In this document: in pieces, positions 25,108-33,695 of the stretch
How positions within the stretch are numbered: the first letter of the stretch is position 1
Layout of the letters: each line of letters begins with the position of its first letter
Assembly (NCBI GenBank): GCA_963787645.1
Contig: CAWBDS010000011.1
Span: 248,001 to 312,000, forward strand
DNA: 64,000 nucleotides
Direction of reading: 5' to 3'
Source: Palsa-504 sp963787645
GTDB taxonomy: Bacteria; Actinomycetota; Actinomycetes; Streptosporangiales; Streptosporangiaceae
Program-made: the position numbers and the translations under genes
Notes under the pieces: model-generated
Seen by the model: the letters and a program-made list of their open reading frames with translations, nothing else
Told to the model about the DNA's origin: nothing
Database searches by the model: none

Positions 25108-26289
25108 TTATGCCGCGGCCAACTCTTCGAGCACCTTAACCGCCTCGGCGAGTGGTGGCTGAGCGGCGATTTCGGCTGCTATCTCACCCGCGGCAGAACG
25201 ACAGGAATCTCCCTCAATGAGGTCCTCGACTATTTCTCGCACCGCGGTGGCGGTGAAGTCATCACGCTGCAGCGCATGACCAACCCCTGTCTCGGCCACC
25301 CTGGCCGCGTTGGCGAACTGGTCATTCATGGCAGGTACGACCAGCTGGGGGACGCCGTGCACCAGCGAGGTCATGGTGCAGCCGGCGCCACCATGGTGGA
25401 TGCTCGCCGAGCAAGTCGGCAGGACAAGGTTCAGCGGCAGCCAGGGGACGACTTTGATAGACGGCGGCAAGCCGATGTCCAGATTCGCCGCGTCCTCTGT
25501 CCGGCAGGCAATGATGACCTCGACGTCGACATCCTTGAGCGCCGCCACCGTGTGTTTGACCAGCGCCAGGCTGTACCCGGCCACGGTCAGGCCTGAGGTG
25601 AGGCACACACGCGGGGCGCGGGGAGGCGCACTGAGCCAGTCGGGCATCCCTCCGCCGCCATTGTAGGGAACGTACTGCATCTGGTGGCGGTCCTCGTGCG
25701 GCAGGTAACCCGGGTAAGCAACGTAACCGGTGCCCTGGTAGGTGGGCGGGCAGACATCCAGGACAAGATGCGGCCCGCTGATCCGGTCGGGAAGCATGAA
25801 GCGGCGCCGCAGGCCAATCGCTGCCGTATGCAGCGGCCCTCCCTCGCAGCCAAGGATCGGCAGACCCCAGTTATGCATCACCGCAGGAACCCCCGCCAGG
25901 TCAGCGACTGCCGGGCCCGCTATGTCTGTTGGCTCATAGATGACCAGGTCAGGCGGGAAGCTACGCGCGACCTTGATGAGCTCGGGCAACAGCAGTTCCG
26001 CGGTCAGCGTGCTCCACCTGATCCACGTACTCCACCTGCCCCACCGTACGGACGTATCCCCCGAGCGGCTCATTCTCTGCCACATGTCCGCCAATGCCAC
26101 GCTCAGGTCTGCCCGCGCGCCCATGGCATGGGCGGGCAGCCCGGCCTCAAGCACATGGTGCTCAAGTTGAGGCATCGTGACCACCCATACGTCATGGCCA
26201 GCTTCCTGAAAGGCCTTAGCCAGCGGAATCATGGGAAACAAGTGAGGCGCAAGAGGAGTGGAAACGAACATCACGCGCAGGGGAGACAT
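25108..26289 (-). CDS. GT-B family glycosyltransferase (macrolide-GT-like)
   Basis: A 393-residue cytosolic glycosyltransferase of the GT1 type. The N-terminal acceptor half starts RVMFVSTPLAPHLFPMIPLA, with the usual PLAxAxxxAGHDV pattern. The C-terminal donor half holds VPWLPLNLVLPTCSASIHHG and GAGCTMTSLVHGVPQLVVPA, ending in NDQFANAARVAETGVG. This form is common in antibiotic clusters and uses NDP-(deoxy)hexoses. No sugar-pathway gene is present in the window, so the donor must come from elsewhere. StrR-type site 3 lies 70 bp upstream. It is transcribed in the same direction as the NRPS, 71 nt after its stop, so it may be both read through from the NRPS and driven separately. Confidence 0.92.
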   Translation of the reverse strand: MSPLRVMFVSTPLAPHLFPMIPLAKAFQEAGHDVWVVTMPQLEHHVLEAGLPAHAMGARADLSVALADMWQRMSRSGDTSVRWGRWSTWIRWSTLTAELLLPELIKVARSFPPDLVIYEPTDIAGPAVADLAGVPAVMHNWGLPILGCEGGPLHTAAIGLRRRFMLPDRISGPHLVLDVCPPTYQGTGYVAYPGYLPHEDRHQMQYVPYNGGGGMPDWLSAPPRAPRVCLTSGLTVAGYSLALVKHTVAALKDVDVEVIIACRTEDAANLDIGLPPSIKVVPWLPLNLVLPTCSASIHHGGAGCTMTSLVHGVPQLVVPAMNDQFANAARVAETGVGHALQRDDFTATAVREIVEDLIEGDSCRSAAGEIAAEIAAQPPLAEAVKVLEELAAA

Positions 26290-26358
26290 ATCGCGAATGC
26301 TACACAGGGCATCCCTGAGTCATCAAACCCCGAAGAAAGAACAGGGCCCGTGGTTTCC

Positions 26359-26387
26359 GTTCAACTGATACGGCGGCATGGCTGAAC
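26359..26387. promoter_or_regulatory. StrR-type binding site 3 (overlaps NRPS 3' end)
   Basis: GTTCAACTG, 11 nt, TGGCTGAAC. The left half equals sites 1 and 2; the right half keeps TGAAC. It covers the stop codon and last codons of the NRPS and lies 69 bp before the glycosyltransferase start. The flanks TGGTTTC and ATACG match site 2. Confidence 0.7.
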
Positions 26388-27170
26388 ATACGAAAGCGGG
26401 CTGGGCCGCCGGGAGCCCGGCCGAAACTCGGCCCGGAATTTATGCCTCGGTAATTCCGGGCGGCCCTCTAGGCATGCTGAGATGACGTCCCCGAGCAACG
26501 GCAGCACTCCCGGATTCATCATATCGTGATGACGGCACGGCAGGGAGAACGCAGTTACTTCGCCGCTAACGTAAGGCCTCCACCGTTCGGCCCCGGCCCG
26601 AGTTTCCATAGCGACGATAAGCAGGACATCTCCTTCGAATATTCCCGGTTCATGGGAACGCATCAGTGCGGCATTATTCTGCACGACCCGCCAGATGAGG
26701 CTCCTTTCCTCATGGGACGTCGCACCTAGGATTACGGCTTCAGTGCGGCGGCGATAATCGGCCAGTTCGCTCTGATCACTGGATTCAGCGCCATTCGTGA
26801 TGGCGGACGAGTTATCTGAGTACGGGTACCCGTCCATGATGACCAGGCTGGCTATCTGCTCGCCGCATGCCTGCAGCTGGACAGCGATCTCATGCGCGAC
26901 TATTCCGCCGAAAGACCACCCCAGCAGGTGATATGGACCGGTGCTCTGGATGGCCCGGATCTGGTCAATGTAATCCGCTGCCATGTCTCGCACTGAACCG
27001 GGGAGCTGATCCTCCCCGCCGAGACCGCGGGCCTGGAGACCATACACGGGGTGGTCGCTGGGTATGTGCCTGGCCAGCTGCTTGTAGGTCCAGCTTATTC
27101 CGGTCTGCGGATGTATACAGAAGACGGGAGCATTATTTCCGCGGACCCGGATCGGAAGAATAAGACCGAG
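26361..27170 (-). other. NRPS terminal thioesterase domain
   Basis: A type I thioesterase of about 260 residues that releases the finished chain by hydrolysis or cyclisation. It starts PVFCIHPQTGISWTYKQLA. The nucleophile is the Ser of GWSFGG (codon 26913-26915), an Asp is in LVIMDGYP, and the likely catalytic His is in CRHHDMM. This sets module 11 as the last module of the line. Confidence 0.88.
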
Positions 27171-30100
27171 ACCAGCTCCGCCAGATGGATTGTCCAGCCA
27201 GCTATCGAGCTCGGCTACGGTGGGGGCCTGGAACAGAGCCCGGATCGGCAGGTCCGCGTCGCAGACCTCGCGTATCCGCTCGGCCAGCGTGACCGCGAGC
27301 AGGGAGTGCCCGCCCAGGGCGAAGAAGCTGTCCTCCGGCCCGACCCGGTCCACGCCGAGGACTTCGGCGAACACCTGGCACAAGATCTCCTCCCGGACCG
27401 TGGCCGGGCCGCGGCCGCGGCTGCCGACCAGCCGGCCGGGGGCGGGCAGGCCGCGGCGGTCGATCTTGCCGTTGGGGGTCAGCGGCAGGGTGTCCAGCAC
27501 GGTGATGGTGGCGGGCACCATGAACTCCGGCAGCCGCCCCGCCGCGTAGGCCCGCACCGCGGCGGCCAGCTCACCGGGATCGGCGGGGTCGGCGCCGGCC
27601 GGGGCCGGGACGACGTAGGCGGCGAGCCGCTTGTCGCCGGGGGTGTCCTGGCGGACGGTGACCGCGGCCTGGGTGATGCCCGGGGCGGCGGCCAGCACGG
27701 CCTCGATCTCGCCGGGCTCGATCCGGAACCCGCGGATCTTGACCTGGTCATCGGCGCGGCCCAGGTACTCCAGCTGGCCGTGCCGGTTCCACCGGGCCAG
27801 GTCCCCGGTCCGGTACATCCGCTGGCCCGCCGCGAACGGGCACGCGGTGAACCGCTCCGCGGTCAGCCCGGCCCGCCCCAGGTACCCCCGGGCCAGCCCG
27901 GCCCCGGCCACGTACAGCTCCCCGGCCGCCCCCGGCGGCACCGGGCCCAGCCACCGGTCCAGCACGAACAACCGGGTATTGGCCAGCGGGACCCCGATCA
28001 CGCTGCCCCGCGCCGGGGCCGCCGCGCCCGGCTCCAGCTGATGGCGGGTCACGTAGATGGTCGTCTCGGTCGGCCCGTACATATCCGCCACCACCGCCCC
28101 CGGCCGCCGCGCCTGCCATCCCGCCACCCGGCCGGCATCGAGTGCTTCGCCGGCCATGATCACCAGCCGCAGCCCCAGCCGGGTCCCCGCCCGGGCGGCG
28201 TCGGCCTGGTCGAGCTGGTAGAACGCCAACGGGGTCTGGCACAGCACGCTCACCCGCTCACCGCCCAGCAGCGTCAGCAGATCCTCTGGTGACCGGGACA
28301 CCGCCGACGGCACCACTACAAGCCGGCTGCCGTGTCCCAGCGACCCCCACAGCTCGAACCCGGACACGTCAAAGACCGGCGCGTGGAACCACGCCCACAC
28401 GTCAGCACCGGTGAACTGGTACGCCGGGCCGGCGCCGGCCACCAGGCCCGCCACACTGCCATGAGCCACCGCCACGCCCTTGGGCACCCCGGTCGACCCC
28501 GACGTGTACAGCACGTACGCCGGATGCGCCGGGGCCAGCGGCCCGGCCCGGTCCGCGTCCGTCACCGGGCCCGCACCCAGGCCCGCCAGCTGCACCGCCG
28601 TCGCCGGGTCAGCGGGCACGATCACCGGCACGTCCGCCACCCCGGCCAGCATGACCGCCGCTTGCTCATCAGCCAGCACCCAAACCGGCCATGCGTCAGT
28701 GAGCATGTACCTGATCCGCTCCGCAGGGTAGGCGGGATCCACCGGCAGGTAGGCGGCGCCGGCCTTGGCCACCGCGAGCAGCGCGGTCACCATCGCCGCG
28801 GACCGGCTCATCACCACCGCGACCACCGATTCGGGGCCCGCGCCCTGCGCGATCAGCAGCCGGGCCAGGCGGCTGGAGGCCGCATCCAGCCCCGCATAGC
28901 TCAGCTGGATCTCTCCCGACACCACCGCCACCGCATCCGGGGATACCGCCGCCTGCGCCGCGAACAGATCCGCGAGCGTGGCCGCGGGAACGTCGCGAGC
29001 GGTGTCGTTCCACCCCGCCAGCACCTGCTCCCGTACGGCGGCGTCCAGCACCGGGACCTGGCACAGCGGGGTCTCCGGCGCGTCCGCCAGCACGGCGGCC
29101 AGACCGTCGGCCGCAGCCAGCACCAGATCAGCCACCAGACCAGGATCAGCCGGCGACACCGCCTGGGTGTCTATCTGGAACCCAGTGCCGGTATCGTCCA
29201 CCAACACCGTCATCGGGAAGTTGTTTCGCTCCTGGCCCGCCAGCACGCTGATCCCGCCCAGCGCGGCGGCATCCGGCTCGGTCGTAGCCGGGCGGGTGTA
29301 CCGGTAGTTGAACAGCGTGGTGAACAGCGGGGCCGGCGCGGCCACGCCGCTGGCCTGCTGGGCCAGCGACAGCGGGGCGTGCTCATGGACCAGCAGCCCG
29401 GCCAGCTGGGACGCCATCGCGGCCAGCGCTTCCCTGGCCGGCACCTGCCCGGCCCCGGCCCGGACCGGCAGCGCATTGATGAACGGGCCCGGCACCCGCT
29501 CCGCGCCGGTCCCGGCGTGCATCCGGCCGAACAGCACCGTGCCGAACACCACGTCATCCCGGCCGGAGACCGCGGCCAGCACCCGCGCCCACACCAGATG
29601 CCAGACAGTGGCCGGCGATACCCCGGCCGCCCGCGCCACGTCCCGGATCCGCGACGTCAGCCCGTCCGGCACGGCCGCATGCGCCTCGGCGATGCCGGAC
29701 CCGTCACCGTGCACGTCGGTGATGCCGAACGCCGCGGTCGGCTCGGTCACATCGCCCAGCAGCCCGGCGAAGTACTCCTCGTGCTCGGCCCGCGGCATGC
29801 CCAGCCGGGCCTGGGCGACGAAGTCCCGGAACGGCACGGGTGCGGGCAGGTCCGCGGCCCGCCCGGCCAGGACCGCCGCGATCTCCCCGGTGACCAGGTC
29901 TACTGCGGTATGGTCGGCCACCAGGTGATGAGCCCGGACCAACGCCAGCCACGCCCCGCCGCCAGCCGGGTCAGCAGCCGCGTGCACATCCAGGAGCGGC
30001 GCCCGGCCCAGGTCCATCCGCAGCCCCGCCGCCGCGGCCAGCGCAGCGAACGCATCTTCCTGGCCAGGCTCCACGCTGACCTCGGTTACTGCCAGGTCCG

Positions 30101-31028
30101 CGTGCCGCCACACCACCTGCACCGGCTCGGGCAGCCCGGCCCAGGCCAGCGACGTCCGGTAGACCTCATGGCGGGCGATCACCTGCCCCAGCGCCGCCGC
30201 GAAGTCCTGCAGCCGGTCCCGGGACGCGAACCGCAGCACCCACGCCAGCACGTACGGGTCCTGCCCTCCGGCGTTGACCAGGTGATGGAAGAAGATGCCT
30301 TCCTGGAGGGGGGCCAGCGGGTAGATGTCGGCTACGTTCGCCGGGCCGCCCGGGACCGCGGCGCAGATCTGGCTGATCTGGTCCTGGGTGAGCTGTACCA
30401 GCGGCAGCATCGCCGGGGTGATGCGGTCGGTGCTGCCGGGGACCAGGCGGGGCGGGACCGGGACCGGGTCGTCGCCGGTCTCGGCGGCCAGCAGCGCCGG
30501 GGTCGGCGCCGCAAACAGCGCGCGCACCGACACTTCCAGGCCCCGCTCCCGCAGACGTTCGGCGAGGGTGACCGCGAGCAGGGAGTGCCCGCCCAGGGCG
30601 AAGAAGCTGTCCTCCGCCCCAACCCGGTCCACGCCGAGGACTTCGGCGAACACCTGGCAGGTGATCTCCTCGGCGACGGTGGCCGGGCCCCGCCCGGCGC
30701 CTGCGGCCGCACTGTCCGGGGCGGGCAGCGCGCGGCGGTCGGTCTTCCCGCTGACCGTCAGCGGCAGCGCCGGAAGCACGGTGATGGTGGCGGGCATCAT
30801 GAACTCGGGCAGCCGCCCCGCCGCGAACATCCGCACCGCGGCGGCCAGCTCAGGGATCGGCGGGGTCGGCGCCGGCCGGGGCCGGGACGACGTAGGCGGC
30901 GAGCCGCTTGTCGCCGGGGGTGTCCTGGCGGACGGTGACCGCGGCCTGGGCGATGCCCGGGGCGGCGGCCAGCACGGCCTCGATCTCGCCGGGCTCGATC
31001 CGGAACCCGCGGATCTTGACCTGGTCAT
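26361..31028 (-). CDS. NRPS fragment D: T10, module 11 and thioesterase
   Basis: An open frame of 1555 residues. The first about 58 residues are out of frame; true coding begins near 30852 with the linker ELAAAVRMFAAGRLPEF. It then carries T10, C11, A11, T11 and a type I thioesterase. It ends at TGA 26361 with an Arg/Pro-rich tail after the thioesterase. Confidence 0.88.
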   Translation of the reverse strand: MTRSRSAGSGSSPARSRPCWPPPRASPRPRSPSARTPPATSGSPPTSSRPRPAPTPPIPELAAAVRMFAAGRLPEFMMPATITVLPALPLTVSGKTDRRALPAPDSAAAGAGRGPATVAEEITCQVFAEVLGVDRVGAEDSFFALGGHSLLAVTLAERLRERGLEVSVRALFAAPTPALLAAETGDDPVPVPPRLVPGSTDRITPAMLPLVQLTQDQISQICAAVPGGPANVADIYPLAPLQEGIFFHHLVNAGGQDPYVLAWVLRFASRDRLQDFAAALGQVIARHEVYRTSLAWAGLPEPVQVVWRHADLAVTEVSVEPGQEDAFAALAAAAGLRMDLGRAPLLDVHAAADPAGGGAWLALVRAHHLVADHTAVDLVTGEIAAVLAGRAADLPAPVPFRDFVAQARLGMPRAEHEEYFAGLLGDVTEPTAAFGITDVHGDGSGIAEAHAAVPDGLTSRIRDVARAAGVSPATVWHLVWARVLAAVSGRDDVVFGTVLFGRMHAGTGAERVPGPFINALPVRAGAGQVPAREALAAMASQLAGLLVHEHAPLSLAQQASGVAAPAPLFTTLFNYRYTRPATTEPDAAALGGISVLAGQERNNFPMTVLVDDTGTGFQIDTQAVSPADPGLVADLVLAAADGLAAVLADAPETPLCQVPVLDAAVREQVLAGWNDTARDVPAATLADLFAAQAAVSPDAVAVVSGEIQLSYAGLDAASSRLARLLIAQGAGPESVVAVVMSRSAAMVTALLAVAKAGAAYLPVDPAYPAERIRYMLTDAWPVWVLADEQAAVMLAGVADVPVIVPADPATAVQLAGLGAGPVTDADRAGPLAPAHPAYVLYTSGSTGVPKGVAVAHGSVAGLVAGAGPAYQFTGADVWAWFHAPVFDVSGFELWGSLGHGSRLVVVPSAVSRSPEDLLTLLGGERVSVLCQTPLAFYQLDQADAARAGTRLGLRLVIMAGEALDAGRVAGWQARRPGAVVADMYGPTETTIYVTRHQLEPGAAAPARGSVIGVPLANTRLFVLDRWLGPVPPGAAGELYVAGAGLARGYLGRAGLTAERFTACPFAAGQRMYRTGDLARWNRHGQLEYLGRADDQVKIRGFRIEPGEIEAVLAAAPGITQAAVTVRQDTPGDKRLAAYVVPAPAGADPADPGELAAAVRAYAAGRLPEFMVPATITVLDTLPLTPNGKIDRRGLPAPGRLVGSRGRGPATVREEILCQVFAEVLGVDRVGPEDSFFALGGHSLLAVTLAERIREVCDADLPIRALFQAPTVAELDSWLDNPSGGAGLGLILPIRVRGNNAPVFCIHPQTGISWTYKQLARHIPSDHPVYGLQARGLGGEDQLPGSVRDMAADYIDQIRAIQSTGPYHLLGWSFGGIVAHEIAVQLQACGEQIASLVIMDGYPYSDNSSAITNGAESSDQSELADYRRRTEAVILGATSHEERSLIWRVVQNNAALMRSHEPGIFEGDVLLIVAMETRAGAERWRPYVSGEVTAFSLPCRHHDMMNPGVLPLLGDVISACLEGRPELPRHKFRAEFRPGSRRPSPLSYVQPCRRIS
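27170..30425 (-). other. NRPS module 11: C-A-T
   Basis: The C domain has a slightly different entrance (IYPLAPLQEGIFFHHLV) and active site HHLVADH. The A code is DVFCIAMIYK. The carrier domain is followed directly by the thioesterase and has a changed second half (LAERIREVCDADLPIRALFQ), typical of carriers that dock with a thioesterase. The carrier Ser codon is at 27303-27305. Confidence 0.79.
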
Positions 31029-33695
31029 CGGCGCGGCCCAGGTACTCCAGCTGGCCGTGCCGGTTCCACCGGGCCAGGTCCCCGGTCCGGTACATCCGCT
31101 GGCCCGCCGCGAACGGGCACGCGGTGAACCGCTCCGCGGTCAGCCCGGCCCGCCCGCTGGTAGCCGCGGGCCAGCCCGGCCCCGGCCACGTACAGCTCCC
31201 CGGCCGCCCCCGGCGGCACCGGGCCCAGCCACCGGTCCAGCACGAACAACCGGGTATTGGCCAGCGGGACCCCGATCACGCTGCCCCGCGCCGGGGCCGC
31301 CGCGCCCGGCTCCAGCTGATGGCGGGTCACGTAGATGGTCGTCTCGGTCGGCCCGTACATATCCGCCACCACCGCCGCGGGACGGCGGGCGTGCCAGCCC
31401 GCGAGCCGGGCGGCGTCCAGCGCCTCCCCCGCCATGATCACCAGCCGCAGCCCCAGCCGGGTCCCCGCCCTAGCCGCATCAGCCTGATCCAGCTGGTAAA
31501 ACGCCGACGGGGTCTGGCACAGCACACTCACCGCCTCGGCGGCCAGCAGGCCCAGCAGCTCACCCGGCGACCGGGACACGGTAAACGGCACCACCACCAG
31601 CCGGGCCCCGTGCCCCAGCGACCCCCACAGCTCGAACCCGGACACGTCAAAGACCGGCGCGTGGAACCACGCCCACACATCCCCGCCGGTGAACTGGTAC
31701 GCCGGGCCCGCGCCCGCCACCAGGCCTGCGACACTGGCGTGCGCCACCGCCACGCCCTTGGGCACCCCGGTCGACCCCGACGTATACAGCACATACGCCG
31801 GATGACCCGGGACCAGCGGCCCGGCCCGGTCCGCGCCGGTCACCGGCCCCGCACCCAGGGCCGCCAGCTGCACCGCCGTCGCCGGGTCAGCGGGCACGAT
31901 CACCGGCACGTCCGCCGTCCCGGCCAGCATGACCGCCGCCTGCGGATCAGCCAGCACGCACACCGGCCGGGCATCGGCGAGCATGTACCTGATCCGGTCC
32001 GCGGGATAGGCCGGATCCACCGGCAGGTACGCCGCGCCCGCCTTGGCCACCGCGAGCAGCGCGGTCACCATCGCCGCCGACCGGCCCATCACCACCGCGA
32101 CCACCGACTCCGGGCCCGCGCCCCGCGCGATCAGCAGCCGGGCCAGGCGGCTGGAGGCCGCATCCAGCCCCGCATAGCTCCACTGCGCATCCCCGCCCAC
32201 GACCGCCACCGCATCCGGCGTCCGCGCCGCCCGCACCGCGAACAGGTCCGCCAGCGTCCGCGCCGGGATGTCGCGGGCGGTGTCATTCCATCCGCACAGC
32301 ACCTGCTCCCGGCCGGCGGCATCCAGCACCGGGACCCGGCACAGCGCCGTCTGCGGCGCGTCCGCCAGCGCGGCGGCCAGGCCGTCGGCCGCGGCCAGCA
32401 CCAAGGCACACACCAGGTCGGGATCAGCCGGCGAGACCGCCAGCACGTCCACCGCGAACCCGTCCCCGGTGTCATCGACCGACACCGTGACCGGGTAGTT
32501 GGTCCGCTCCCCGCCCGACAGCACGCTGATCCCGCCCAGGCCGCCGGGCCCGGCCGCGGCCGGGCGCAGGTGCCGGTAGTTCAGCAGCGTGGTGAACAGC
32601 GGGGCGGGGGCGGTCACGCCGCTGGCCTGCTGGGCCAGCGTCAGCGGGGCATGCTCGCGGGCCAGCAGCCCGGCCAGCTGGTCCCGCATCGCGGCCAGCG
32701 CCTGCCCGGCCGGGACCTGCCCGGCCCCGGCCCGCACCGGCAGGGTGTTGATGAACGGGCCCGGCACCCGGGCCGCGCTCGCCCCGGCGTGCATCCGGCC
32801 GAACAGCACCGTGCCGAACACCACATCATCTCGGCCCGAGACCGCGGCCAGCACCCGCGCCCACACCAGATGCCACACCGTCGCCGGGGACACCCCCGCA
32901 TCCCGCGCCGCACCCCGGATCCGCGCGGCCAGCCCGCCCGGCACCACCGCGTGGGCCTCGGCGGTCCCGGACCCGTCGCCGTGCACGTCGGTGATCCCGA
33001 ACGCCGCGGTCGGCTCGGACACATCACCCAGCAGCGCGGCGAAATAGGCCTCATGCTCAGCTCTGAGCGTGCCGAGCCGGGCCTGCGCGACGAAATCCCG
33101 GAACGGCACCGGCGCGGGCAGCTGATCGGCCTGCCCGGCCAGCACCGCCGCCACCTCGGTCACCACCAGGTCCAGCGCGGTATGGTCCATCACCAGGTGA
33201 TGGACCCGCACCAGCGCCACCCACGCCCCATCCGGGGCCGCCGTCACGTGCACGTCGATGAGCGGCGCCCGGCCCAGGTCCATCCGCGGCCCCGCCGCCC
33301 CGGCCAGCACCGCGGCCAGATCCCGGCCCGGCTCCAGCATCACCTCGGTGACGGGCAGGGCGGCGTGCCGCCACACCACCTGGACCGGCTCGGGCAGCCC
33401 CGCCCAGGCCAGCGACGTCCGGTAGATCTCATGGCGGGCGATCACCAGCCGCAGCGCGGCGGTGAACTCCTCCAGCCGGTCCCGGGACGCGAACCGCAGC
33501 ACCGACCCCAGCACATACGGGTCAGCAGCCCCGGTCCCGGCGCCCAGCGCCGCGTGGAAGAACATGCCCTCCTGCAACGGGGCCAGCGGGTAGATCTCCG
33601 CCACGTTCCCCGCCCCGCCCGGAACCCCCGCGCAGACCTGGTCAACCTGGTCCTGGTCCAGCCGCACCAGCGGCAGCATGACCGGGGTGATCCGC
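30425..33695 (-). other. NRPS module 10: C-A-T, with two frameshifts
   Basis: The C domain active site is HHLVMDH. The A code is DVFCIAMIYK. An extra base near 31157 and a 2-nt loss near 30852 interrupt the A domain C-terminal part; the sequence between and after them is otherwise normal. The carrier domain reads LGGHSLLAVTLAERL. Confidence 0.76.
30850..31095 (-). CDS. NRPS fragment between two frameshifts (A10 C-terminal subdomain)
   Basis: An 81-residue open piece in the frame between the insertion at 31157 and the 2-nt deletion at 30852. It carries MYRTGDLARW and the VKIRGFRIEPGEIE block of the A-domain hinge region. The TGA that closes it exists only because CC is missing from CTCACCGGGATC (here CTCAGGGATC). 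Confidence 0.7.
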   Translation of the reverse strand: MYRTGDLARWNRHGQLEYLGRADDQVKIRGFRIEPGEIEAVLAAAPGIAQAAVTVRQDTPGDKRLAAYVVPAPAGADPADP

